Source of the DNA: Gari tellinella
Taxonomy: Eukaryota; Mollusca; Bivalvia; Cardiida; Psammobiidae
Direction of reading: 5' to 3'
DNA length: 64,000 bases
Assembly (NCBI GenBank): GCA_922989275.2
Contig: OV277857.1
Span: 116,116,231-116,180,230 of the forward strand
The translations under genes were made by a program, and so were the position numbers. Under the pieces are notes generated by a model that had not been told where the DNA came from, did not search any database, and was given only the letters and a program-made list of their open reading frames with translations. This document shows positions 1 to 12,009 of the stretch, in pieces; the stretch's first letter is position 1, and each line of letters starts with the position of its first letter.

Positions 1-2524
1 CTATTCTCAATATTAGGCTGTTAATAACTATTAGACTGTCAAACAATTTAGCTAAAAATGAGACTGGAACAAACCAGACATCATAATTGTTCCCGTACCT
101 TACAGACGGGTGCCTACTTACAATCTAGTCTTAGTTACTTACAAAACGAATTAATGACACATATTTTGTATCTCGCAGCGATCATTTGAAACCATAGTTA
201 CAGACAAATTGTGAATGTATGAGTGCAATGCATCAACACTGACACCTTATCATTAATTTCACATAATTAAATCAAGCGTTTGCTTTATATGGCATCTAGG
301 TACCAAATACATTGGAGCTTTGATATTTCGAAGTCGCTTTACTCGAATTGAATATATCCTTATTTCTACAGTCAAAGTTCTTTACTTCATTCTTGCTTAA
401 GACTAACATATCCTTTTTGAATTTTTAAACTGTGAAATACGGATATGTTACAACATTGAATATCGAAGTTGACTGTGTTGATAGTATGGCTATTGCAGAT
501 AGTTTGGAGCCCGATCAGACGCCGATTTACAGAGCATATTTTCAAATACCTGTCATCGTTTAATACTAAATATAATTCTCTGTATTTCCTACTAAACACA
601 AAAGCATTCAGAATTATAAGAAATGCATGAATGTATTTTGACTGTATCTTTTTTCTATACTCATATCGATAATAATGTGCGAACATCTTTTATAACTAGT
701 CATCTTGTGTTTTGTTGACAGTTTAATGTGCTTGCAGTGTATTGAGTTTATATATACATTTCAAATATCTAAACAACGCAAATGTACTAAATAAAATTCT
801 ATTTTTATGACAATATGATACACACCCAACATATAAGCACATTGTCTTAAGACAGCTTTCCTGAGTTCGATTTAAAGTTATTGAACAGGCATTTTTAGAA
901 CGAGTACACCGTGTTCGATAGTCACATTTGAATGCAAATCTTAATTCCTTCTAATACTAAAGAATATTTGTACTGATTGTTACCACTACTACTGTGGACT
1001 TCTTCAGCGTGGAGTTTCTGTTTTGCTAGTGGTTCATTCTCCAGTATAATAGCAGTGCATAATATCTAAATATTCAATAAAAACCGGAGTCATAATAAAC
1101 AAAAGCCAAGCAAATATATGTTGACATATACATCGCGTTTATAGGGCGGTCTTTTATACAATATATTTAATTGTTGGAAAATGTTTTCTAGAAATTTCAC
1201 AGAATTCTCTATTATTTTGAACGACAGCTTCTTTACAGAATGCAAAAAATTAAATCTGTGTTTTACACATTTAAATATGTTGCGACTGTTGCATTCTAAA
1301 TGGCCATCGATCACTTTTAATGAAAACAATGACATCCAAAAACACATTATGAGACCTCTCGTCCTTGCATCGTTTTGCCATTCCAGTGCAAAGCAGTGCT
1401 AAAAGGTTTGGAAAATCGTAGACACAGTTATTGGATTTCAAAATGTGTCACATATTTTATTCATGAATAAAGAAATCAACGGTACGGAGAAAAGATCCAG
1501 GTACAATAATATGCAAAAACATAAAAATACAAATAAGATCTATATTAAAAAAAATCAATCTACATGTATCTATCTGAAGAATTAACGGTCGTAGTTGCCC
1601 TAACTTTGATATGTATGAACATATATACATGTTTACTGAACCATAATGAAAACGCGCCATTTTGGGTCTTAAAAGGACGGTGCAGGTATGCAAAACATCT
1701 TATTTCCTTATTTTAGAAATTAATTTTAAATTCTATGTAATCTTCAAATACGATATATCTAGATTTCTAATAACAATAACAAAAACAGTCTGGAACAGGA
1801 TCTACCCTGGTTCCAGGTAGGTATCGAAGTAGGAATTACAGTTTCTCAACAGTGTATCTCTATAATAGGCCTATCTCAAAGATGTTTTTTAAAGGCAAAG
1901 CCATATTTATATTTAAATTTAACTATAAAATTTAAAAAAAACAAGAACAAACAAAGGCGACAATGTCGCTGTATGAAAGCATAATACTATACATTAATAC
2001 GCATTACGCTCAAACAGATATCAGTCGTCGGGAGGTGGGAGCCTCCTTTGGTTCGCACATCGCGAATAACCGATGTCTGGAAGAGTTTATTACCGGGCAC
2101 TGCCCCCATCCCCCCCCCCCCATCACCATATTATATATTAGTTAAAATTAGTTAAATTATAAAAACCACGTGACAGTAATTACTTATATTCTTTTGTTGT
2201 ACCTCATATATTCTATGTTATGTAGAATTCGAGAAAATAAAGTTTTGTTCTGTTCAAAAGAAATAATTATATAACATGACATACCTAAAACACATATTCG
2301 ATACACGGTGTTTTCCCGGCAACTCCTTTAAACAAACACTAAACAAGAAACTATATCTAAAAACAAACAAAATAGTCACTGTCTTTATAAAAAAAAAAAA
2401 TTCAAATTAAAAAAAGAATTAATGTTGACTAATAAGATTTACTTAAAGGCAGCTAGTTTATTTTTCGAAGCACAGCATGAAGCAACAAGAAACGAAAACA
2501 ATTACAAGTGTGTCCTTTGAAAGG
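1..2524. other. AT-rich stretch without recognisable genes
   Basis: I see no supported gene here. Short open frames exist on both strands (the longest about 99 codons) but none shows a family motif, a plausible start context or a repeated structure. A run of C residues lies at about 2109-2120 and an A-rich run at about 2388-2410. This could be intergenic or intronic DNA; the sequence alone does not decide. Confidence 0.6.
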
Positions 2525-2939
2525 TATGGTGGCATATTTCTGACACCAATTAACCACTTAATTATCACGATAGTTTCCTGTTAATATCTCACATAAATAT
2601 TTAACTAGTTACTTATATAGAAAACTTTGCGTTATTTTTCAGATAATTATCGGGTAAGTGGAATGTGGAAACTTTTCACGATAACCAGATAAATATCTGA
2701 ACACGAACTTTGTCATGATACTGCTTTAAACTGCCACCACTTAACGCATTTATCTAGTTACTTAACTAGATAATTAACTAGAAAAGTTTCGTGTTACCAG
2801 TTATCTAAAAATAGAAACATTGTATTCGTACTTTGACTATTTTGGATTCTTTTAAAAATACACATGTAGGCATATTTTCAAAATGACAAATTATCATGAT
2901 AATTAAGTGGTTAACTGGTGTCAGAAATATGCCACCATA
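2525..2939. mobile_element. MITE, 415 bp, long terminal inverted repeats
   Basis: The ends are inverted copies of each other over about 45 bp: the left end begins TATGGTGGCATATTTCTGAC and the right end is its reverse complement with few changes, continuing through ACC(A/G)(A/G)TTAACCACTTAATTATCA. The interior is AT-rich, repeats variants of TTAACTAGTTACTT, and has no ORF. This structure fits a non-autonomous DNA transposon. The superfamily is unknown because no target duplication beyond a possible TA is clear. Confidence 0.75.
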
Positions 2940-3008
2940 GATTTGTGTTTTAAATTTTGGAATTTAAGGATTTGTTGAGAAAAATGGATATGTGTGTCAA
3001 AAAGTAGG

Positions 3009-3058
3009 ACCCAGACACCGCATTACACGGCGTCAGACCTGGTTCCAAACTGTTTGCA
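3009..3058. repeat. Degenerate type A hairpin
   Basis: The stretch carries CAGACACCGCATTACACGG and CGTCAGACC, then CCAAACTGTTTGC. This is the right arm plus a damaged left arm of the common GACGCC hairpin. The CAAACAG left end is missing. It is an old remnant. Confidence 0.5.
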
Positions 3059-3585
3059 TATGTTATCACTCTAGATGTTGGCAGTGGAAGGATAAATGCA
3101 TGACAATAGAGGAGCGTTTTCATTAGTATTGTACTACATAAAATAGCAACTTTCTGTTAGATATTGTAACGGTTTTTCATTATTAATTTTTTAATCGCAC
3201 AGAAAACTGTGTATTTGTTGGACCGAAATGTTTTGTTTTCAGAGACATGTTCTAAATGAGAGGTTTCCAGTATAAAATGATACGTTTTCTATGGATTAAA
3301 CTGTATCTAATGTCGTGAAAATATATTTTCATCACAGACATTAATAGAATGAAAGCATGTATTGACATGATCGACTACGTGACCAAGAAATGACTTAAGA
3401 CATTAAAGTTTATTATTTTACTTAGTGACATTTTAATTCAAGGTTGACCTTGATATATAATGTCAGGGATAACCAAATTAGCTATCAGAAAATCGATTTA
3501 CATGTTCATTCACACATGTATTTCCGAACTTTGAATTAGAATAAGAGCATGTTATTTTTTCATTTTAAATATGGTTTACGCAAAG

Positions 3586-3910
3586 TACCGGGGGAACACC
3601 ATTCACGGACTGCTCGTTGTTCGGAGGGATTCGTTATAGGTAGGGAAATTGATTTACATTTGCTAACAGATTGTTTGAATCAAGATCAGGCGCCGCGTTA
3701 CGTGGCGTCTTATCTGAAATCAAGCTGTGTGTCGCTCTGTCAAAATGTACAACGTATGACTTTGATTAAAACAGCAGACAACAATATTAAGCGGACGATA
3801 TTACAACAGTGAAAGGGGTAGATATTATTGTAGTTTTAGGGAACAGCGGCGAACGTCGTTGTAAGGAGGGAATCGTTGTTCAGATGAAATTGTAGGGAGG
3901 GAACACGGTA
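3586..3910 (+). mobile_element. Type C hairpin element (GGGAACACGGTA ends)
   Basis: The unit begins TACCGGGGGAACACC and ends GGAGGGAACACGGTA, so the ends are inverted copies of TACCGTGTTCCC. A GACGCC-type hairpin lies at about 3672-3732, with arms AATCAAGATCAGGCGCCGCG and their complement. Downstream come two copies of the AGCAGAC/GCGGACGATATT motif, then GGAACAGCGGCGAACGTCGTTGTAAG. The same order of blocks recurs at 46.3 kb and, inverted, at 4.5 and 55.1 kb. There is no coding capacity. Confidence 0.65.
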
Positions 3911-4223
3911 CACATATTTTCATAGTGCATGTAAATGGTTTCAAAAAGAGAAACTATTGCAACAGTATGCAGTTCATGTGTATTCAACAAAATGTCATAT
4001 GTTAATAACCTCATATATTCCAAATGTAATATGACGATAGTATATAACTATTATGCATACACAAATAGATTGGAAAAAACTTCTGTCTAGGTTTGCAGCA
4101 ATAATGTAGAATTTGTCAGGAAAATATTCTTTTACTGATGGTTCTTGGGAATAAAATGGGAATAAAGCTGATTTGGGCATGGAATAAAAAGAAATATACG
4201 ATCTTTTTGTTGTAAAAGTACAT

Positions 4224-4500
4224 ACAGTTGAACCTAGATATCTTGAACTCACTTATGTCGAATGTGCCGTATTTCAAAATTAAAATGTGACATGATTACG
4301 TTTTAACCCATATCATGCTGAATTTTCGTCTGCTGAAAATATGTCGTCTGCAAAAATGTGTTGAAAAAGATGAATATGTTATTCTTTATAAATTAGTTCA
4401 ACATTCCTGCATTTTGTGCAGACCTGAAAATACCTATTCACAATATTACAAAATAGGCCAGTTAGGCTTTAGATATCGTATATCTTGGATTTATTTATAA
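4224..4500. repeat. Decayed type G inverted-repeat element
   Basis: The stretch opens with ACAGTTGAACCTAGATATCT, close to the type G end ACAGTCGAACTTCGATATC. It continues with a CCGTATTTCAAAATTAAAA block like the type G interior and closes with TTTAGATATCG. The right arm is largely eroded, so the outer limits are approximate. This is a weak assignment by resemblance to the copies at 21.9, 25.7 and 49.8 kb. Confidence 0.35.
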
Positions 4501-4530
4501 ACTGAAACGTTTAGCATTCTAAATAAAATG

Positions 4531-4885
4531 CTCCGTCCCTTCAATGTCCCTCCAAACAACGGTTCCCTCTCCTAACAGCAACGTTTGCCGCTGTTCCCCC
4601 AATAGACGACTATCTAAGACGTTCGCTGCTGCAATATCGTCTTCTTAAAATGTCGTCTACTGTTGGTCCTCAAAATTACATATGAGTTGTGGACGAAATA
4701 TAGTGACGAGTTACAAACAGCTTGAATCCAGATCAAACGTCGCATACCACGGCATCTGATCTGGATTCAATATGTATGCAAATATAAGCCAAGTCTTAAT
4801 TTTCCCTCCCTATAACAAATTTCTCCGAATAACACACACAAACTTTGTCTCTAATTAGTGCTGTTGTAGAGAGGGAGCAATGTGC
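4531..4885 (-). mobile_element. Type C hairpin element, minus orientation
   Basis: Read on the minus strand this repeats the block order of the 3586-3910 copy: a GAGGGAG end, a hairpin at 4710-4776 (ACAAACAGCTTGAATCCAG with a matching right arm), then a block equivalent to GGGGGAACAGCGGCAAACG and a terminal GGAGGGACATTGAAGG. The ends are more diverged than in the 55.1 kb copy. It lies head to head with the copy about 600 bp upstream. Confidence 0.6.
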
Positions 4886-4900
4886 TGTTTAAAGTACCAG

Positions 4901-5140
4901 GTGCCCGTTTCATAAAAAATCTTACGACAAAAACGATCGTAAGTCTAATATTAAAAATATATTTATTTCTGATTTCTCTATCTAATTCTGTCTTGTGACA
5001 CCTCTTTGGAATCGTCTTGAAAATACAATTCCAATGAGGTGTTACAAGACAGGATTAGATAGAGAAATAAGTAATAATTGAGACTTTTATAATCTGACTT
5101 ACGACAACATTTATCGTAAGAAGTTTTATGAAACGGGCCC
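4901..5140. mobile_element. Type D MITE (GGCCCGTTTCATAAAA ends)
   Basis: The left end reads GTGCCCGTTTCATAAAA and the right end TTTTATGAAACGGGC. Just inside both ends is CTTACGACAAAA/CGGTCGTAAGTC-like sequence. The middle is a hairpin in which TCTAATTCTGTCTTGTGACA faces TGTTACAAGACAGGATTAGA. The whole element is thus nearly one foldback. Four copies occur in the window (also 5.6, 28.7 and 41.8 kb). There is no ORF. The superfamily is not known to me. Confidence 0.75.
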
Positions 5141-5592
5141 CAGTTCCTTCGTCAACGTTAACGAATTGCAATACAACCGGCTGGCTGAAGAAGATGTTGA
5201 CGATTCATTTATATCTGAGCAGCAAACAATTAATTGAGTTGATTTAGATGCCATTTTATTTAGAGTATCCTCCGTGTGTCCAACAGTTTGGATCCATATG
5301 CGACGCCGAGTTATTGTTTGCCATAATTATCAAAAAGTCGACGTAGCCTGCAGAGTGTTAATAACATTATATAACCGTATTTCGTTTGCCCATCCCATAC
5401 AGAATATCGTCACCTTGTACATTGTGTGTTTTTTTGTTTTTAAATAGTTGAGACAATAAACACGAATGTGACGAATGCATTCTACTTTAAATTATCTAAG
5501 ACCCTTGCTTGTATCATTTTAGCAGGAGCAGAATTTAATTAGGTGGTAACGCTAATGAGAAACTGTAAATGTTCGGTAAAAGTAAAAGACCA

Positions 5593-5814
5593 GGGCCTAC
5601 CTTACGAAACGTCGTACGACAAAATGGTCTTAAGATAATTGTAAAATACATATTATTTCTAATTTCTCAATGTCTTGTGACATCTCTTTGGCGTCTTGAA
5701 AAAACGATTCCAAAGAGATGTTTCAAGACATGATTTGAAGGAGAATTGAATAATGATAAAGAATTTTATAATCTGACTTACGACATGTGTCGTAAGATGT
5801 TTCATAATACAGGC
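5593..5814. mobile_element. Type D MITE, second copy
   Basis: The ends are GGCCTACCTTACGAAACG and CGTAAGATGTTTCATAATACAGGC, diverged forms of the type D end. The internal arms are TTTCTCAATGTCTTGTGACA and TGTTTCAAGACATGATT. It sits about 450 bp from the preceding copy in the same orientation and is more decayed. Confidence 0.65.
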
Positions 5815-5981
5815 TAATGACCTATTTCACTAGCGGTCAAGCGACAAGGTGTGTCTGATACCACAGTTAATACTCGTTGTCGCGTGTACTCTTATAAACA
5901 TAAGTCAAAATGTCAAACACAGGTTGAACCTCAAAGTAGGTATGAAGAACAGAGAACATTCCTGTATCAACTGTTTCTGCT

Positions 5982-6232
5982 TTAACCCTTTGAACCCTAG
6001 TCCCGCATATAGGCGTCTTTTTCAAACAGTGTACATGTGAATAGTACACTTGTCCTATGCAAACAGTGAAGACCCAGATCAGAGGGCTCCGAAAGGAGCC
6101 CTCTGATCAGGGTCTTTACTGTTTGTCATAATGCCAAACATTGACAAAAACAACGCTTAAAAGTCAGAAATGGACTTGACTAAAATGGAAACTGGTATTG
6201 TCCATTTAAAGTTTCAGGGAGGAAAGAGTTAA
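5982..6232 (+). mobile_element. Type B hairpin element, TTAA-bounded
   Basis: The unit runs from TTAACCCTTTGAACCC to GGAGGAAAGAGTTAA, so its ends are short inverted repeats including TTAA. The hairpin at 6059-6125 has arms CAAACAGTGAAGACCC and AGATCAGAGGGCTCC, with a GAAA loop. Conserved flanking blocks are GTACATGTGAA(T/A)AGT(A/G)CACTTGTCC on the left and a segment with TGTCCATTT and AAGTTTCAGGG on the right. Near-identical units occur at 38.9 and 55.6 kb and an inverted one at 24.1 kb. TTAA at the ends could be a target-site duplication or part of the element. Confidence 0.75.
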
Positions 6233-8048
6233 CGTTGATAGATTAAATATCGCTAAGTACGATGGAGAAAAAATATTTATTCTTACCCAACCAACATGTT
6301 TTTGCAAAACACATTTATTTTCGTTTTGGTTAGGTTGGAGCCTGATGTGTAGTAGGGTAATGGATCAAGCTTCAAACATTTTGCTACATAGATAAAAAGC
6401 AATCGTAAGTATGTTAAAAAGACAGCCATTTTCTCTATTCTTTTAAAAAGTTATTGCCTTTATTTTTATGATTTTATAGAAAACATTTCGTGTTTTCTTT
6501 GTAGTGTTAAGCCCCTGGACGTAGCACACATAGCATAGGGTTAAATGTTTTTACATTTTGAGATCAGAACCGTTTATATTCCACTATCTACGCTTCATCG
6601 AATTGGTGTTTAACATCCTAGTCGATAATAATAATATAGTTTTTATATTCTGAAAGAAACTGTATCATTTTCCGTCAATTTTCCCTTCGACTGTTAGTCT
6701 CTAAAGTATGAAGGAATTGCGAAACCTACCTTTAAAAGATAACAATGACTCACGTGTGTGGCTCAAATGTAAATCATCCCTCAGCCATAGTCAGCATCAA
6801 CACAACCTCAACGGCTACTATGAACAATACTGTAAAATCATGAATGTCAATTTATCATCATAGATAAATTAAATCAATTTATTTCAAAAAGGGCTTCCCA
6901 CCAGATGTTCAATACAATTTCGACAAAAATAGATTGAAGGCTGTTGGACAATCTGTATAATAAATCACTCCAGAAAGTTGCTTTAACATGTCTAGCGTAC
7001 AACTTAATCTTCCAATAACTTAATTGTGATTTGACAAGTTGACGTAAAGTTCCTTTATATCACCACTACGTTATTAAGTCCCTAGTAAAGCGGTAAAGAT
7101 GTCATTCTTGCTCTTTCAAATGATTTAAAATGTAATACCATAATATGCAGACAACTGTTAGGTCTTGGGAATTTTAGGGATTGGTTTTATCTAAATGGGA
7201 CACATTTTGGAGTCTGATCAACGTCAGGTCACCCGGCGTCTGATCTATCTTCAAACGGTATGGAAGGTACATTATTGCTTTAGCATAAACGAGCTTATTT
7301 AAATCGTTTACGAATTTGCAAACAGCTTGAATCCTGATCAGACGCCGCGTGACGCGGAGTTTGATCAGGATCCAAACTGTTTGACAGTCGTGTCGACTTT
7401 AAGTCAGTCAAAACAGCCCTAAAGCTGACTTTAAAAAAATATTGAGAACGCCCCTACCAATGCAGACGATATTTTTACCGTAAGAGGGTTAGAGCAGACG
7501 ATACAACTTGACAGGGAAAGAGTTAAAAAACTAATAACGTCTTCCACACCCACTTTACATAAGATAGACTTGTACTATTCCAAAAGCTATATTTCCTATA
7601 TGACGCCGCTATTTTGAGTTATAAGCCCTACTTAGTATATCCCAATGGGCCACTCTGTGAGAAGGGTTTTTCACAGAATTGAGTAATTACTCTATAAACG
7701 CCAAATTGAGTTCATATATCGGCTATCCCTCGGGATATAGTCAAGCAATTTATAGATTACTCTCTTTAGTGTAATGAAGTTAGCTATTGGCATATGTCGG
7801 GATTAATTTACAAACATTTCCAGTCATGTTCAAATCTCAAAATTCAATACACTGCATGTATAGACAGCAGATTCCTACTATGTTATATAACCTACACGTA
7901 TACGTACATAACTGAATCCACACTTTGTCTTACTTTCAGAGTTTTAATGTCTTCTTGATTATGTTTTTTTCAATGAATTACAGTTAGCCATTCTTATAAT
8001 GCTATATAAACTACAGGCGAATAGATGAGACCTGTTGCAGACCTCTTT
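6233..8048. other. Gene-free stretch with hairpin remnants
   Basis: No gene is supported. It contains one good type A hairpin (listed separately at 7318-7384) and a degenerate one at about 7208-7260 (GTCACCCGGCGTCTGATCTA). The sequence after the good hairpin, to about 7525, includes AATGCAGACGATATTTTTAC, a block typical of type A and C units, so a decayed unit probably spans about 7290-7530. Confidence 0.5.
7318..7384. repeat. GACGCC hairpin (type A module)
   Basis: Left arm GCAAACAGCTTGAATCCTGA then TCAGACGCCGCG; right arm CGCGGAGTTTGATCAGGATC then CAAACTGTTTG. The loop is about 3 nt. The arms pair with only a few mismatches, and both share a CCTGATCA variant where other copies have CCAGATCA. 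It could extrude as a cruciform or fold in RNA. Confidence 0.8.
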
Positions 8049-8249
8049 AGGGCTGCCAATTATCCGGATTTTTCCGAAATCTTCGGATTTTTATCCTAGC
8101 AGATGGAAGCTTAAAGCAGGCTGAAAGTAAAATAGAATGCGCTTTAAGAAGCATATTGCTTTACTTTTAACCCGCTTTGAGTAATTGCGCTTGAAAAATA
8201 TAAAATAAGGAAATCCTAGGTTTTTTCAAGATCATTTTATGGCGGCCCT
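8049..8249. mobile_element. Type F MITE (AGGGCTGCCA ends)
   Basis: The ends AGGGCTGCCAATTATCCGG and TTTATGGCGGCCCT are inverted repeats. Next to the ends lie AT-rich blocks with GGATTTTTCCGAAAT and AGGAAATCCTAGG. The core hairpin pairs TTAAAGCAGGCTGAAAGTAA with TTACTTTTAACCCGCTTTGA. Copies occur at 52.3 and 54.8 kb. There is no coding capacity. Confidence 0.7.
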
Positions 8250-8804
8250 GCATCTTTGATTAGTGTGGTATTCTGATAGATAGAAAATAAAAACTCTCAT
8301 GCATGCATTTTTGGGCGGAAGACGGTTACATATAGGGCTTAAGGCTAAGGCCAAGATAATTTCTTAAAACAGTACAAAAGTTCAAATTCAGAATGACCAA
8401 CTGTTTTCTTTTGACCTAAAGTCACCTTCAGTATTCGGGTGAAGCAAACAATAATGCATAATTTTCGTCACTTTATACAACAAATAGGAAAATATTGAAA
8501 AATACAATAGTCAAACAGTATTGATTTTGATCTGAGACAGCGGCCATGCTGAAGTTAAACTCACAATGCAAGTTCTAATAAAGCAGCAAACTAGCAGGAG
8601 AACGGATAATAGATACCAACTGTTATTGAGTTTTGTTGAAAGTGACAATAGATGTCAGATTCTGTACATGTACATCTAGATTATATGACAAAGAAGTCCT
8701 TTCATAAAGGTAAGTATCATTAAAAGTATACGTGGAAATGTTAACATCTACGATTTTATCAATTTATCTGTCAATCTGTCAACAAGCAAGGTCTTACGCA
8801 ATCG

Positions 8805-9022
8805 TTAACCCATTTACGCCCAGTGGATTCTTCCATGTTTTATTTTGGATTAGTCCATTTTTTATCAAAGGGATGCCAGGTGAAAATGTTCATTTTCATT
8901 TTGTTTTATATTGAAATTCCTATCAGCATACAGTGTGGACTCTGAACAGATGCAACGTCTGATTAAAGTCTACATTGTTTGCCCATGTCCCATATATGGG
9001 ATCGCGGGCTCAAATGGGTTAA
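8805..9022. mobile_element. TTAA-bounded hairpin element
   Basis: It starts TTAACCCATTTACGCCC and ends GGGCTCAAATGGGTTAA, a clean inverted terminal pair with TTAA at both ends. The interior has an imperfect hairpin: ACAGTGTGGACTCTGAACAG and CTGATTAAAGTCTACATTGT. It resembles type B in layout and terminal logic but not in interior sequence, so it is probably a separate subfamily. Confidence 0.65.
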
Positions 9023-9929
9023 TGGACTGCCAATATGTTTAAGCATAACTGGGGGAGAACAGAGAACAAACTTACGTAATATTTCATACTGAATTATGTT
9101 CTAAGGTCAAACCTTGTTCCGTCCATGGTGCCACTAATTTTCACAAACTTAGATACATGTAGGAAAAACTTCAAAATTATTCCCGTCAAACTCCACAAAG
9201 CCCTGAGCTATTCGGCGGATACTGCATCTAGTAACCTTTTACAAAATTATCAAAATCATAGCTATGTGTTCAAATTTGACCCATCCTTAGTTTAGCAAGT
9301 TTTCAAAGACTCTCACAATAGACATTCTGAAATCAAACGTTCGGGCTAAAGAACGGGAACGACCATAATCTGCTAGTTGTCATCAAGATGACTGTTTGGT
9401 GAGACTTTATCTACTTTACAGTTCATATCAAACAATAGAGGGTGATAACCTTACATGTGAAAAAATGTTTTTTGCACACTCACATGTATAATAAGTAGGA
9501 TTTATGGCTATTTTATGTTTTGTTGATTTTTAACATATTTCTTTGTTGAATAGAAATTTTGCTGCAGAAGAAAATCGATCCATACAAACATATTATTAAT
9601 AATAAGTTATCATATCTACATTTTTCTTAAAATACAGTTTAGATGTTTTACCTCCTTAACGGATACGGCGAGTAAGATGTTTGAGGTCAGTTGATTCTCC
9701 TGAAGGTTATGTAAAATATTATTAGATCAAAAGATTCACTAAGCCTTAAAACGACAAATACTGCATCAAGAACATCTCCAAACACTCGTTTTACAATGAA
9801 AAGAAATCAACCCTTATGATAATATTACAGAACAATCTGAAGAAAAAACTCACAGATTTCTCCTTTTTGTACCTGGCACTTAGCTGTCACATGTCAGTAT
9901 AAAGACTGCCAATGTATCTACTACAGTGT
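9023..9929. other. Gene-free stretch
   Basis: I see no gene, RNA gene or clear repeat structure in this AT-rich segment apart from scattered A/T runs. Confidence 0.5.
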
Positions 9930-10162
9930 AAGGCGGTGTCTGATCTGGATTCAAGCTGTCCGTCACTCACCATTATGCTCCTTCTGTCAAAATGTCCAAT
10001 AATATGTAACTTTGAGAAACACAGAAGACGACAGTTTTAAGCAGATATATTTGCAGCTGTGAAAGCGTTAGACATAATTGTCTAATTAGGGAACCAGCGA
10101 CAAGCATTGTGGTTAGGAGGGAATCGTTGTTCGGAGGGGTTTTGTAGAGAGGGAGCACTGTT
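9930..10162 (+). repeat. Truncated type C element (right half)
   Basis: It begins inside the right hairpin arm (GGCGGTGTCTGATCTGGATT, CAAGCTGT) and continues through AATATGTAACTTTGAGAAA, AAGCAGATATATTTGCAG, GGGAACCAGCGACAAGCATT, GGGAATCGTTGTTCGGAGGG and GAGAGGGAGCACTGTT. These are the right-hand blocks of type C in the correct order. The left half is missing. Confidence 0.6.
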
Positions 10163-10552
10163 CCAAATCTGCATTGGAAACTTGGAAAATAATGTAAGTG
10201 TAGACTACCTAAGGCAGAACTAAACGACACGATTAGGTGATACTCAAAACTATTTTTTGTTTTATGTTTCAGTTTTCAGTACACCAGAGATCCCCTAGAG
10301 GAGATTCCAATACATTTGTTGCTGTAAAAACTCCACCTAATCCAAACCCTCTCTAAGCTAATATGTTTTCACATTCAAGAATAATTCAAAGTACGATGAT
10401 AAACCCCGAGGGTCTTCATAAAAGGAAACTTATGAGACTAATCGTAAGTTGATTTTTCTGCCTGGTTAAACACGTCAGTGTCTTTAAATCACTATCGTGT
10501 TCCTAATGAAGTACATAGGTAGAGTAGCTTTTTGCAGTATCAAAGTATAAAT

Positions 10553-10740
10553 TGGTCAACCCTTATCCTGCGATCTTAATTTGAAACGTATTTGCAAACA
10601 GTCTGGATCCAGATCAGACGCCGCGTCACGCGGCGTCTGATCTGAATCCAAACTGTTTGACAACCGACTCAGAGTTTTTAAATTAATTTGCAGTCGAAAA
10701 TTCCAAAGCAGACGATATTTTACAATAGTATCGGTTACTA
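10553..10740 (-). mobile_element. Type A-like hairpin unit
   Basis: A nearly perfect hairpin at 10594-10659 (GCAAACAGTCTGGATCCAGA, core GACGCCGCGT, and right arm AATCCAAACTGTTTG) is followed by AAATTCCAAAGCAGACGATA, the conserved downstream block of these units. The TTAACC-type outer ends are eroded. An open frame across the hairpin on the minus strand is an accident of the palindrome. Confidence 0.65.
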
Positions 10741-11349
10741 CATATATAACAACTACTCTAACTAACATACTACTCGTTACCACTCATGTGCTAACAGTAA
10801 TCATACGTGTGATGTTGTCATTCACAATTAGACACTCCTCATAGACAATGACTGTCATTATTCGGTTTGAGTGACAGTTAACTTAAACAGACCATATAAT
10901 CATATAGAATTTCCTGCAAACCTTAAACTAGGAGGGAGTACAGTAAAACACGTGTTAAATCTGTCAGTTCAATAACACCATGTGCTATAACATATTGTCG
11001 TCTTGGGTATCTTTTGTAATTTGAATTTTAGTTTGATTGACTGAAATGATACGCATTACAAGTCGTCTGATCAGGACCAAACTGTTTGCAAATAACCATT
11101 GTACACGAGGTAAAGCAGTGAATATCCTTAAGGCATCATACAACGCGACACGACGACTAATCGGGATCCAAGTTACACTCGTACTGATGCTAATAATATT
11201 TCTATTTCAAAACAAATTGTATTACAATACAATTTTTAAACTGACATGGTTTTCAAAACATAAAAGTTTTAAGGGAATCTGATTCTCAAATAGGCTCTGG
11301 CTTGGTCCGGAGCCTAGACAGATATTCTACAAACCTGCCCTGTGTTCAT
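10741..11349. other. Gene-free stretch with an old hairpin trace
   Basis: At about 11064-11125 the words CGTCTGATCAGGACC, AAACTGTTTGCAAATAACCA and GTACACGAGGTAAAGCAGTGAA match the right part of a type A unit on the opposite strand, strongly decayed. Nothing else is recognised. Confidence 0.4.
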
Positions 11350-11413
11350 AATAAATACGAAATAAGACTCAAGCAGGAAACGCAACACAAACAATACACC
11401 AACCTCTAAAGCA

Positions 11414-11493
11414 GAACACACACACAGCCATACCATAACAAACACACACACACACACACGCACACAACAAACACACACACACGCAATCCCACA
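11414..11493. repeat. (CA)n microsatellite in the PLE 3' end
   Basis: Alternating CA runs with small interruptions. The same tract is present, with different lengths, in all other copies of this retroelement 3' end (26.3, 36.65 and 63.73 kb), so it is part of the element rather than an independent insertion. Cys/Val-rich reading frames across it are artefacts. Confidence 0.9.
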
Positions 11494-12009
11494 CACCAAA
11501 CAGAAAACAATACGCAAGACAAACATAAAGCAAAGTGAACATAGGAGCCCGCCTTGGTACGGTCAGCAGCAATCAATAATTAATTATAAATTAACCATTA
11601 ACAACCACTGGGGGGTTAAACCTGGGTTTAGGGGCGCCCAACCTCACACTTATCTCCTATATTCACCTATAAAGACGAACAGTGTACATAAAATATAAAC
11701 CCTGTTCCACAACCTTACAATCAAAAAGACCGCCAGCACAGTAAGTAAATACATGTAAAACATCTAACAAAATTCTATGACAAGATTATTAGTAACACGG
11801 GAAAGAATTAAACATTCAAGTCCGTGTTCAAAATAACCCACTATGGCAACGGTCAAATTGTACTCAAGCGACTAGTCTGTAGTCACGAGTAACTGTAAGA
11901 CATGGAAGGGTCCAGGGTACGACAGAGAGGGAGAGAAAAATCAAACCACGAAAATCCGACATAACTCTCCCGGTTAAGGACGGCTTTAGAGATACATCAT
12001 CATGTAGTG

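Noticed and set aside
11314..11572. Cys/Val-rich frames (VCVCVC) on the minus strand
   Set aside because: They are direct translations of the (CA)n microsatellite in the PLE 3' end.
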